Assembly (NCBI GenBank): GCA_913056425.1 | Contig: CAJXLR010000074.1 | Coordinates: forward strand, 1 to 7,444 | DNA length: 7,444 nucleotides | Reading direction: 5' to 3' | From: an uncultured Bacteroidota bacterium | GTDB lineage: Bacteria; Bacteroidota; Bacteroidia; NS11-12g; UBA9320 | Shown: one piece after another, positions 1 through 6,510 of the stretch | Numbering within the stretch: the stretch's first letter is position 1 | How the letters are laid out: each line of letters opens with the position of its first letter | Notes under the pieces: model-generated | The model's database searches: none | What the model saw: only the letters and a program-made list of their open reading frames with translations | What the model was told of the DNA's origin: nothing | Position numbers and translations under genes: made by a program

Positions 1-530
1 CCAAGCAGCGAACCGTAGAGCAAGGAAAAATTGAAGGCCTAAGTGATTTAGAGCAAAACCAATTATTTGAGATGTTAGGTCTAGGTGCTTTGAGGTACTT
101 CTTGTTGAAAGTAGATCCGGCTAAGCGAATTGTCTTTAACCCGGAAGATTCGATTGATTTTCAAGGAGATACAGGAACATTTATACAATACACACATGCT
201 AGATGCCGATCAATAGAGCGCGCGTATGACGGTGATATTGTTTATGAATCATTATCTAATCTTGATCCAACCGAGCAGAATTTAATTGAACACTTCTATC
301 AGTTTCAATCAATGATTACTGAGGCTGCGCGAAACATGAGCCCGGCTGTAGTTGCTTCATATTTATATGAAACAGCTAAACGCTTTAACTCGTTTTATAA
401 TCAATGCTCAATTCTTAAAGCAGAATCAACCGACCTAGTTTCTTTCAGAGTAGGGCTAACACAAATGACGTCTAGAGTTTTGCGTGAATGTGGGAATCTA
501 CTGGGTATGGAAATGCCAGAGCGGATGTAG
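1..530 (+). CDS. argS: Arginyl-tRNA synthetase, C-terminal part (5' end outside window)
   Basis: Arginyl-tRNA synthetase is the cytosolic enzyme that charges tRNA-Arg with arginine using ATP. The reading frame is open from the left edge (first full codon at base 3), giving about 175 residues that end in a TAG stop. The segment around GLGALRYFLLKVDP, then FNPEDSIDFQGDTGTFIQYT and HARCRSI, is the conserved end of the class I catalytic region leading into the helical DALR anticodon-binding domain. The protein ends LLGMEMPERM, the usual ArgRS C-terminus, so the 3' end looks complete. The ATG at 72 is an internal methionine, not the start, because homologous sequence continues upstream of it. The HIGH motif would lie outside the window. 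It is the only rightward gene here and converges on hicB with a 37-base gap. Assignment by recognition of conserved motifs; very likely correct. Confidence 0.95.
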   Translation, partial: KQRTVEQGKIEGLSDLEQNQLFEMLGLGALRYFLLKVDPAKRIVFNPEDSIDFQGDTGTFIQYTHARCRSIERAYDGDIVYESLSNLDPTEQNLIEHFYQFQSMITEAARNMSPAVVASYLYETAKRFNSFYNQCSILKAESTDLVSFRVGLTQMTSRVLRECGNLLGMEMPERM

Positions 531-544
531 GTTGAGATAGAAGT

Positions 545-563
545 TAGTCTTGAGTAATGACTA
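545..563. terminator. Weak hairpin between convergent argS and hicB
   Basis: In the 37-base gap between the two convergent genes, TAGTC (545-549) can pair with GACTA (559-563) across a 9-base loop. The stem is only 5 bp and there is no clear T-run on either side, so it is at best a poor bidirectional terminator. It is listed because it is the only structure seen in this gap. Confidence 0.2.
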
Positions 564-567
564 GGCT

Positions 568-945
568 TTAATCAAATCTCAAAGATGCGAGCTCTGCCCC
601 TATTTCACGAATACCCTCTAGTATTCGTTGCGCCTGTTTTTTTGACGGTTGTTTTATTCCTCTTACATATTGTGAGAGCAGACTTGCATTCATACCAATT
701 CGCTCTGCAAGAAACTTTGCATTCAATACCCGATAATGCTGAAAGAATTGCTGAAAGTTGATTGAAAGGTTAATGTCCCTGCCGGTTATAATTCGCCCCT
801 CATCTTCATAATACAAGTTAAGCGCATCATTCAGATTGCTGTACAATCCGGGCACATCCTCTGCAGTTGTAAATACATTAAGCTCGCTAGCATATGCAGC
901 ATAACCATTAGATGTCTTTTCGACGACTACATCAATTTTTTTCAT
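568..945 (-). CDS. hicB: HicB-type antitoxin with C-terminal helix-turn-helix
   Basis: Probable antitoxin of a type II HicAB module. Such proteins bind and block the HicA ribonuclease and repress their own operon. The 125-residue protein starts with a HicB-like strand segment (MKKIDVVVEKTSNGYAAYAS, residues 1-20), the start of the partial RNase H-like fold. Residues about 75-112 look like a helix-turn-helix: LNAKFLAERIGMNASLLSQY followed by VRGIKQPSKKQAQRI. This two-part layout is typical of Bacteroidota HicB proteins. The gene starts one base after the hicA stop (TAAAATG), so the two are surely cotranscribed and probably translationally coupled. The order toxin-then-antitoxin is normal for hicAB. 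Family assignment rests on the neighbour plus the overall pattern; the N-terminal half is divergent. Confidence 0.85.
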   Translation of the reverse strand: MKKIDVVVEKTSNGYAAYASELNVFTTAEDVPGLYSNLNDALNLYYEDEGRIITGRDINLSINFQQFFQHYRVLNAKFLAERIGMNASLLSQYVRGIKQPSKKQAQRILEGIREIGAELASLRFD

Positions 946-946
946 T

Positions 947-1135
947 TTAGTTCTCTATTCCGGCTGCTTTAAACAGTCGTTTTTGAAGACCAACAGATAG
1001 CTCTTTGCGGCCATGGTTTGGAAATATTATTAGACCTTGTTTATTTGGATGCCTTAACTTCAAATGCGATCCTCTTTGCGAAACAATAAACCAACCATCT
1101 TGAGTTAAGATTCTCAATGCCTCTGAGCACTTCAT
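947..1135 (-). CDS. hicA: HicA-type mRNA interferase toxin
   Basis: A 62-residue HicA family toxin, a small double-stranded-RNA-binding-fold ribonuclease that cuts mRNA and arrests growth when its antitoxin is lost. Visible hallmarks are the N-terminal helix (SEALRILTQDGW), then SQRGSHLKLRHPN with the family's catalytic histidine in G-S-H (His24), the strand LIIFPNHGRKEL, and a basic final helix ending in AAGIEN. Length is normal for HicA. I chose the ATG at 1135, which gives MKCSEAL like other family members; a TTG directly before it (1138) would add one residue. No Shine-Dalgarno sequence is visible. A perfect 16-bp palindrome lies 5 bases upstream of this ATG. The catalytic histidine and the RNA-binding core look intact, so the toxin is probably active. 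Confidence 0.88.
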   Translation of the reverse strand: MKCSEALRILTQDGWFIVSQRGSHLKLRHPNKQGLIIFPNHGRKELSVGLQKRLFKAAGIEN

Positions 1136-1140
1136 CAAAG

Positions 1141-1156
1141 GTAAATAATTATTTAC
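1141..1156. promoter_or_regulatory. Perfect 16-bp palindrome upstream of hicA, candidate HicB operator
   Basis: The bases GTAAATAATTATTTAC are identical on both strands and end 5 bases before the hicA ATG. HicB antitoxins with DNA-binding C-termini are known to repress their operon by binding palindromes at the hicA promoter, so this is a natural operator. The site is AT-rich, so a chance origin is possible but unlikely for 16 exact bases at this position. The symmetry is seen directly; HicB binding is inferred. Confidence 0.5.
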
Positions 1157-1214
1157 TTAATTCGTTAACTATCTAAAGTTGACGATTGTGCTTTAATTAC
1201 TCGCTATCGCGGCA

Positions 1215-1248
1215 CTATGATTCCTCCTTTCGGATCTATGCTTCCTCC
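1215..1248. repeat. Two 13-bp near-identical direct repeats, 21 bp apart
   Basis: CTATGATTCCTCC (1215-1227) and CTATGCTTCCTCC (1236-1248) differ at one base and their starts are 21 bp apart, about two helical turns. They sit in the 144-base gap between the cdd stop and hicA. On the minus strand each reads GGAGGAA(T/G)CATAG. They may be a tandem protein-binding site, or may only reflect repeated Gly-Gly codons in a decayed reading frame. The rest of this gap shows no gene, no convincing terminator for the cdd operon and no clear promoter for hicAB. Confidence 0.4.
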
Positions 1249-1282
1249 AATATGTAAGTAATGGGTCTGAAAAGTGATGAAT

Positions 1283-1756
1283 TCAAAGTCGAAATCCAAA
1301 GGGCAATAATTGCTCTATGCTATCTGCCGTAAATATTATTTCGTTATCGCGCTGACCTCGAACATGTACTCGGATTGGTTCACTTTGACGTTCTTGAATA
1401 TCCCAAAAAACTTGCAAGCATGCCCCACATGGAGGTGCAAAATCTTGCTTCGCTTCTGAGTTTGAATGTGTCACGATAAACGCATCTGTAATCGTTGATT
1501 CCGGTTTTATAGCTTTTACGTGAAATAAAGCCACACGTTCCGCACATAAGCCACTTGGATATGCCGCATTTTCTTGATTATTTCCTTGGATTACGTCGCC
1601 ATCGGAAAGTAATAGAGCTGCACCCACAGAGAAGCCGGAGTAAGGAGCATATGCTTTGTTACACGCATCTACTGCAGCATCACACCCAAGCCTTTCTGTC
1701 TTTGACAGCTCAGATACGTTACGAGTGTGTATTGTAATTTCTTTCGTTATTTTCAT
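1283..1756 (-). CDS. cdd: Cytidine deaminase
   Basis: Small tetrameric-type cytidine deaminase (157 residues, slightly longer than the B. subtilis enzyme and normal for Bacteroidota). It hydrolyses cytidine or deoxycytidine to uridine or deoxyuridine plus ammonia in cytosolic pyrimidine salvage. The active site is complete: YAPYSGFSVGAALL (37-50), the ribose-binding NQEN (Asn60, Glu62), CAER (zinc ligand Cys71, catalytic Glu73), and PCGAC (zinc ligands Cys110 and Cys113). The residue after Cys113 is Leu, where most relatives have Arg (CRQV). The ATG overlaps the stop of the upstream lipoprotein gene by one base (TAATG), so it is the last gene of the receptor operon and is probably translated by re-initiation. 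This is odd company for a housekeeping enzyme and hints at nucleoside-related cargo. Confidence 0.95.
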   Translation of the reverse strand: MKITKEITIHTRNVSELSKTERLGCDAAVDACNKAYAPYSGFSVGAALLLSDGDVIQGNNQENAAYPSGLCAERVALFHVKAIKPESTITDAFIVTHSNSEAKQDFAPPCGACLQVFWDIQERQSEPIRVHVRGQRDNEIIFTADSIEQLLPFGFRL

Positions 1757-2661
1757 TATTCCAGGCTTATAAATGCTGTGTCGGATGCCGTTGCAGCAAA
1801 GATTCCAAGACCACCCTCAATGTTTGTTGGTACTTGAGAAGCAATACTAAACGGGCCGCCATATACGGGTCTATTTAGACTGATGGTCGATAAAAAATCA
1901 TAGTAGGCTTTGTCGATATGGTTGAGTTCAAATCTCAATAATTTTATTGCGCTACGATCGGGCTGTTCTTCTAAAACAAATGCACTTATATCAACGTCCA
2001 GTACAAAGTTCTTACCATTAAATATTTTATCGTTCAACAACTCAAAGCTCTGCCGATTATTGATAATGTTATTGTCTGAGAAGAACAGTTTGTTTACGCT
2101 TCTCATACTTAAACTCTGAGTTGCCCAAATGGAGTCTTGTCGCTCCCCGGTTATTGGGTGAATCTTGTAAAACCAGCGGTATCCAACCATTTCCAATTGA
2201 TAGAAATCCTCGTCTTTTACAGGATCGTAAAATGATACACGACAGCCCAAAACATTCCTTCTACGTGTCGTGGTGTCAAATTGAAGTATGGGAATTACAA
2301 ATGGCGCTTTGATTGTCGAATTTGCCGGCTCAAAATCCTCCTTTACCATTCTAAGTGTCAAGCTATCTCCCCCTACAGCTTTTGTAGCAAACTTAATTTG
2401 ACCTTTACTACCGGTATAGCGTGTTTCAACTACGGTGCCATTCTTAAGAAGTTCCACTTGTACACCCGATATAGGTCTATTAAATGTGTCTTCCGTGATT
2501 AGGTTGGGTCGAATCACCTCCAGCTCAATTTGTTCTCCGTTGTTTGCTGCTGCGTTTACAACCATCTGTGTGTCTGACACCGTATTGGTTATAACCAGAT
2601 CGTCGTTGCAGCTCAAAATGGCCAAAGCAAGTATCGATATGTACCTAAAACGCAATCGCAT
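1756..2661 (-). CDS. DUF4249 family outer-membrane lipoprotein
   Basis: A 301-residue predicted lipoprotein of the Bacteroidota DUF4249 family, whose genes usually sit beside TonB-dependent receptors; its biochemical role is unknown. Residues 1-18 form a basic, hydrophobic signal peptide ending in the lipobox ILSC, with Cys18 as the lipidation site. The next residues, NDD, resemble the acidic surface-export signals known for Bacteroidota lipoproteins, so it probably faces outward. Residues about 62-105 (PISGVQVELLKNG, then TGSKGQIKF) look like an Ig-like or carboxypeptidase-regulatory strand set. The C-terminal TNIEGGLGIFAA (279-290) is the family's most recognisable motif. The start overlaps the receptor's 3' end by 17 bases, which suggests coupled synthesis and a physical partnership, perhaps as a lid or ligand-capture subunit like SusD. 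That role is inference. Confidence 0.85.
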   Translation of the reverse strand: MRLRFRYISILALAILSCNDDLVITNTVSDTQMVVNAAANNGEQIELEVIRPNLITEDTFNRPISGVQVELLKNGTVVETRYTGSKGQIKFATKAVGGDSLTLRMVKEDFEPANSTIKAPFVIPILQFDTTTRRRNVLGCRVSFYDPVKDEDFYQLEMVGYRWFYKIHPITGERQDSIWATQSLSMRSVNKLFFSDNNIINNRQSFELLNDKIFNGKNFVLDVDISAFVLEEQPDRSAIKLLRFELNHIDKAYYDFLSTISLNRPVYGGPFSIASQVPTNIEGGLGIFAATASDTAFISLE

Positions 2662-5227
2662 AGTTTACAGAGGGTAGAATGGGAAGTATCGATATTGGGT
2701 AGAATTGCAATCCACCTGAAGAATTCAGTTCAGAATTAACGTAAAACACATTAGCCCTGTTGTACGCATTATATACGGTAAAGCTCCAAGTTTGAAGAGC
2801 ATTGCCGATGTACTTTTTGTGGTGTACACCGAGATCAAGTCGATGAAATGAGGGAAGTTTTAAATTGTTTTTAGCGCCGTATTGCTCAACCAAATACGAA
2901 TTCCCTTCAATCTCAGCAATGTAATGTATTTCAGGAGCTGTTAGATAATTCCCTGAAGCGTAAGACCAAGTAAGGCCAAACGTAAGGTTCGACGTATATT
3001 GGTAATGGAGTACGGTTTTAAAATCGTGTCTTCGGTCAAATTGAAAAGGAAACCATGCACCGCTGTTCAGTTCTGGAATAGATCGCTCACTTTTAGATAG
3101 TGCATATGCCATCCAGCCATTGAACTTGCCTTTCTCTTTTTTCAGCATTACCTCAACTCCTCGTGCACGCCCCTCTCCTTTCCACAGCGCCTCGTCCCAT
3201 TCCGCAATAAAATCGGCCACACCATTTTTGTACTCTATCACATTCTGAAAAATCTTGTAATAAGCGTTAGCTCGAAAAGCCAAATTTTGAGAACCAATTT
3301 TTCGAGAATAGCTCACGGTATAATGATCACAATGCATCGGGTCAATATTGTTATCGGCTGGTATCCAAATGTCTATTGGAATACCTAACAAATTATTTGG
3401 CACAAAAAGCATAAATTGACTTGTTCTTGCAAAGCCTGCTTCCAATCTATTCTTCTGCTTAACCGTATATGAAGCGTTAAATCGCGGTTGAAAAGACTGA
3501 AATGTGGCCTCATTTGCAAAGTTTACAAACTGAAATCCTGTTAAGATTTTCCAGTTTTTCTTGGCATATACATCACTAAAAAAGTATCGCTGTTCCTGTA
3601 TTCTAGAATTACGATAACCGTATGTGGTGTCGTAATAAATAAGATCATTTTCGCTTAAGAAGTAGGATGATTTTGATGGCGAAAAGTTGTGCCATACATT
3701 TTCAATACCCATGTTAAAAGCGTGATTATTTCGAGGTAGTGATTTTACATAAATACCTGTTTTCCAATCTGAGATGCTGCTGTTATACGAGAGTTCAGTT
3801 TGTCTGATATAAGGCAAATCTCCTCCTACTTCTAAATTGTATGCATTTGAATGAGAGAACCCGTATTGGGTAAATCCTGTTTTCACATGCAGCAACAATC
3901 GATTTGTAATCCAAGACTTAACGCCGGCCGTGCCAACGAGGTTCGATTGAACAAACTCATCATTCTCCGTTTCATTCAATACAATACCGGTTTCTTTACG
4001 GTCATCACGGATATAACCAATATCTCCACCATAATACCCTGTAACATAGAGGCTTGACTTTGGAGAAAACTTATGATTTAGAGTAGAAGTGACATCGTAG
4101 AAGTAATATTTGAATCGTGCTAGTTCATTTTGTGCTTGGATTTGCTCGTAGAACAGTGGAAAGAAATCGGTGAATGATCGTCGGGCGGAGACAAGTAGAC
4201 TTGTTTTATCTTTTTTAATCGGTCCTTCAACAAGGCCTTCCATCAATACCGGGTTGATGTTTAGCCGGCTTCTCCATTTCTGAAAGTCTCCTACTCTACT
4301 TTTTACATCCAAAACACTCGACAAACGCCCGCTATACATGGGAGGAATTGCATTTTTGTAGAATGACACACTTTGAATAGAGTTTTCATCAAATACCGAG
4401 AATAATCCAAATAGGTGCATTGGATTGTAGAGCTCCATACCGTCAAAAAGAACTAAGTTTTGATCTCTTCCTCCACCTTGCACCACCATGCCGCTATTTA
4501 CTTCGACTGTACTTTGAATGGACGGTAGGAATCGCAAACTATTTAAGATGCCTGGTGAACCCGCAATAGACGGAATCTTATTCAACTCAGTCATATTGAT
4601 ATTAACTCCTCCCGTTTTTCGAACCATTAAGAGAGAATCATAGATGTCAACCACGGCAGGATTAAGTGTATTATCCGGTCTTAAGGCTATGTTTATTGGG
4701 ATGCCCGGGATTTTTGTCACCAGAGTTGCTCTATTAAAAAAACCCGGTTTGTAAATCTCGATGTATGAGGGTAACGTCTGTAAACGAACCTGGAAATAAC
4801 CGTCTTGATCCGCTTCTTCAAAACCGATTTCGGTCACAATTAGCGCACCCGGAATTGGTTGTCCAGAGGTGCTATCTGTTACTATGCCGGAGAGTACGTA
4901 TTGGTTTGTAGCCATACGTTTTCTAAAAACCACAGTATTGGGGCCGGTGCATACGTATTCAGCATCTGAAAATCGTGCAACGCTGTTCAACACATGTTTC
5001 AGTTTTTGCTGATTAACTTGGACGTTTAGGAGCTTATCGGGGAATACATTTTGAGCATAATTCACCTGAAAATCATAGCGTTCCGAAAGTTCTTGTACCA
5101 GAACTTCGGGCTTCACCTGATTCCGATTTAAAGTTACATGTTGGTTAAGAAAGTCGCACTGCCCGTAAGACTTTACCCCACTGAATAGTGTGAGGACGAC
5201 AATTCCAACTAGATATAACCGATTCAA
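2645..5227 (-). CDS. Signal-transducing TonB-dependent outer-membrane receptor (FecA/SusC-like, STN domain)
   Basis: An 860-residue outer-membrane transporter. Residues 1-23 are a signal peptide (hydrophobic LYLVGIVVLTLFSG). Residues about 30-103 form an STN domain, which in FecA-type receptors touches the periplasmic part of FecR to signal ligand binding. Residues about 109-184 are a carboxypeptidase-regulatory-like domain (LSGIVTDSTSGQPIPGALI). The plug covers about 205-310 (GGGRDQNLVLFDGMELYNP), and a beta-barrel runs to a terminal phenylalanine, the usual outer-membrane insertion signal. The only usable start is TTG at 5227: a TAG lies five codons upstream in frame, with no ATG or GTG between. 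fecR lies 77 bases upstream and the DUF4249 gene overlaps its end. Cargo is not identifiable from sequence; a SusD-like partner is absent, which argues against a classical polysaccharide locus. Confidence 0.93.
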   Translation of the reverse strand: MNRLYLVGIVVLTLFSGVKSYGQCDFLNQHVTLNRNQVKPEVLVQELSERYDFQVNYAQNVFPDKLLNVQVNQQKLKHVLNSVARFSDAEYVCTGPNTVVFRKRMATNQYVLSGIVTDSTSGQPIPGALIVTEIGFEEADQDGYFQVRLQTLPSYIEIYKPGFFNRATLVTKIPGIPINIALRPDNTLNPAVVDIYDSLLMVRKTGGVNINMTELNKIPSIAGSPGILNSLRFLPSIQSTVEVNSGMVVQGGGRDQNLVLFDGMELYNPMHLFGLFSVFDENSIQSVSFYKNAIPPMYSGRLSSVLDVKSRVGDFQKWRSRLNINPVLMEGLVEGPIKKDKTSLLVSARRSFTDFFPLFYEQIQAQNELARFKYYFYDVTSTLNHKFSPKSSLYVTGYYGGDIGYIRDDRKETGIVLNETENDEFVQSNLVGTAGVKSWITNRLLLHVKTGFTQYGFSHSNAYNLEVGGDLPYIRQTELSYNSSISDWKTGIYVKSLPRNNHAFNMGIENVWHNFSPSKSSYFLSENDLIYYDTTYGYRNSRIQEQRYFFSDVYAKKNWKILTGFQFVNFANEATFQSFQPRFNASYTVKQKNRLEAGFARTSQFMLFVPNNLLGIPIDIWIPADNNIDPMHCDHYTVSYSRKIGSQNLAFRANAYYKIFQNVIEYKNGVADFIAEWDEALWKGEGRARGVEVMLKKEKGKFNGWMAYALSKSERSIPELNSGAWFPFQFDRRHDFKTVLHYQYTSNLTFGLTWSYASGNYLTAPEIHYIAEIEGNSYLVEQYGAKNNLKLPSFHRLDLGVHHKKYIGNALQTWSFTVYNAYNRANVFYVNSELNSSGGLQFYPISILPILPSVNYAIAF

Positions 5228-5232
5228 ATCAC

Positions 5233-5269
5233 GGTAAATCTACTAAAACTGATGTTGAGATAGATTTCC
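5233..5269 (-). promoter_or_regulatory. Inverted repeat just upstream of the receptor start codon
   Basis: On the minus strand AAATCTA (5267-5261) can pair with TAGATTT (5242-5236) around an 18-base loop. GG and CC extend the stem past a single bulged base (5235). The structure ends 5 bases before the TTG start, in the 77-base gap between fecR and the receptor. It could be a leader hairpin affecting translation or mRNA stability, or half-sites for a DNA-binding protein. No T-run follows, so it is not an obvious terminator. Function is unknown; only the pairing is seen. Confidence 0.3.
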
Positions 5270-5304
5270 TAAGGGAGAAAGATGACGCGAAATGGAAGAT
5301 TTAA

Positions 5305-6276
5305 CTACTTGGGAAACAGAATGTAAGCATTCGCTTCCTTTTTGTACTGCATACCTGCAGCAACGGCAATCGTGTTTACGATATCATCTGAGGATGACTG
5401 GTTAAGTGCCAAGGTAAATCGCTGTGACTCTAGTGATTCCGGAACGATAATTTTCAATCCTTTCACAGCAAGTAAATCATTTAATACCACTTTCAACGGT
5501 GCGTCGTGGTACTTGAAAGACTCTGATTGTAATGTTTCAAAGGCTTCTTTCTTAAAGACAGAACGAGTGACCACTCCGCCATTACTGGCGTCAAAATCAA
5601 TCTGATCGCCGGCTCTTAGAGTCACAGTCTGATTGCCAACATGCACTTCAACAACTCCGGTGTTTACACCGACAGAAGCAGAGTGGTCGTCTGTCCTAAC
5701 AAGAAAAGTAGTTCCTTTAACAATGGCGGTGAGGTGGTCTGTTACCACCTCGAACGCCTTGTCTTTATCCGGTTTTACGACAAAAAAGCCTTTACCGTTG
5801 TTCAATCGCATTGTACGTGATTCTTCGTTGAACGAACGGTCAATGACGAGTTCGGAAACATCGTCTAGGTAAACATGTGAGCCATCTGAAAGCCCAACAA
5901 CTTGGTTATCTTGTTTCGTTTCATGCACAAGCCCCGGATTAAACGAATCACTCGTGTACTTGTGGAAAACGAAATAAGATGAAAGCGCAATAACAACAAC
6001 AGCAGCAACCCTTGCGAAACTCTGGAACCAAGGACGTGTATACATTGGTTTTACGACATCCTTTGTATCTTTATTCATCCATTGGTTCCAGCTCGCAGTT
6101 ACGTTAAATTCTGAATCATCAACATTCAAAGCACTACTTATCTCCCAGATTTTCTGATAGTTAGCAAATTCAACGGCAAACTCCGAATCCGTAGCTAAAA
6201 GGTTATCAAAAACCTTGCGTTCCTCATCGGTTATTTTGCCATCAAGATAGCGTGCTATGAGAGTTTCTTTATTCAT
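5305..6276 (-). CDS. fecR: FecR-type inner-membrane anti-sigma factor / signal relay
   Basis: A 323-residue FecR family protein that holds its cognate ECF sigma factor at the inner membrane and passes the signal from the receptor. The cytoplasmic anti-sigma region is residues 1-85 (LIARYLDGKITDEERKVFDN). One membrane helix covers about 87-105 (FARVAAVVVIALSSYFVF). The periplasmic FecR domain covers about 125-225, including LSDGSHVYLDD, SRTMRLNNGKGFFVV and VKGTTFLVRT. The DUF4974-like C-terminus, related to STN domains, spans about 254-322 (YHDAPLKVVLNDLLA). Length and order are typical for Bacteroidota. The ATG lies 6 bases after the mini-protein stop, so the two are certainly cotranscribed. 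It sits between sigma and an STN-bearing receptor, completing a Fec-type cell-surface signalling set. Confidence 0.94.
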   Translation of the reverse strand: MNKETLIARYLDGKITDEERKVFDNLLATDSEFAVEFANYQKIWEISSALNVDDSEFNVTASWNQWMNKDTKDVVKPMYTRPWFQSFARVAAVVVIALSSYFVFHKYTSDSFNPGLVHETKQDNQVVGLSDGSHVYLDDVSELVIDRSFNEESRTMRLNNGKGFFVVKPDKDKAFEVVTDHLTAIVKGTTFLVRTDDHSASVGVNTGVVEVHVGNQTVTLRAGDQIDFDASNGGVVTRSVFKKEAFETLQSESFKYHDAPLKVVLNDLLAVKGLKIIVPESLESQRFTLALNQSSSDDIVNTIAVAAGMQYKKEANAYILFPK

Positions 6277-6282
6277 ATGGTT

Positions 6283-6486
6283 TTACAACGACATTAAATT
6301 CACCTGACCTCGCAGGTAGTTCAATGTATTTTTATTTTGCTGACTTTCGTCAAGCCAATCAGCCAGTTGCTTTTTCTCTTCAACTGTGCACTGATTAAGT
6401 AAATACCTCAACAAGGTATTTCCTTGTAAATAGTTCATAATCCCGGATTGTACTTGTAAGACTATTTTTAGTTCGCTTACCCCCAT
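6283..6486 (-). CDS. Small protein resembling an isolated FecR N-terminal anti-sigma domain
   Basis: A 67-residue protein with no signal peptide and no membrane segment, encoded between sigma and fecR. It is not a family I can name, but its core LLRYLLNQCTVEEKKQLADW lines up with LIARYLDGKITDEERKVFDN at the start of the neighbouring FecR: an RYL block, a T-x-E-E-[KR]-K block, then a Leu-rich helix. Similar lengths of sequence follow in both. This pattern is the sigma-binding N-terminal region of FecR proteins. The start is uncertain: ATG at 6486 gives 67 residues, and an internal ATG at 6438 gives 51 residues that fit the domain better (MNYLQGNTLLRYLL). The gene begins 24 bases after the sigma stop and ends 6 bases before fecR. 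It may be a soluble anti- or pro-sigma factor, or the remnant of a duplicated fecR. Function is inferred. Confidence 0.7.
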   Translation of the reverse strand: MGVSELKIVLQVQSGIMNYLQGNTLLRYLLNQCTVEEKKQLADWLDESQQNKNTLNYLRGQVNLMSL

Positions 6487-6510
6487 TCATTCTGAAATAA
6501 AAATCTTAAC

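Noticed and set aside
531..540. GTTGAGATAG occurs here and again at 5254-5263
   Set aside because: A 10-mer shared twice in 7.4 kb with no matching context is expected by chance.
1136..1143. Minus-strand TACCTTTG, an exact TAnnTTTG match directly before the hicA ATG
   Set aside because: Transcription would begin inside hicA past its ATG, and there is no TTG-type -33 element 17-21 bases upstream. Probably chance.
568..1156. hicAB as part of a mobile island next to argS
   Set aside because: No tRNA gene, integrase, direct-repeat boundary or clear composition change is visible, so a recent insertion cannot be supported from this window.
1555..5872. Plus-strand open frames of 60-87 codons inside cdd, the lipoprotein, receptor and fecR genes
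   Set aside because: All lie antisense to well-supported genes and their translations show no domain-like pattern; they are shadows of coding sequence.
6397..6490. Second ATG (6490) overlapping the mini-protein ATG in another frame (ATGAATG)
   Set aside because: The frame gives a short basic peptide of about 30 residues with no recognisable features, while the other frame matches the FecR N-terminal pattern.
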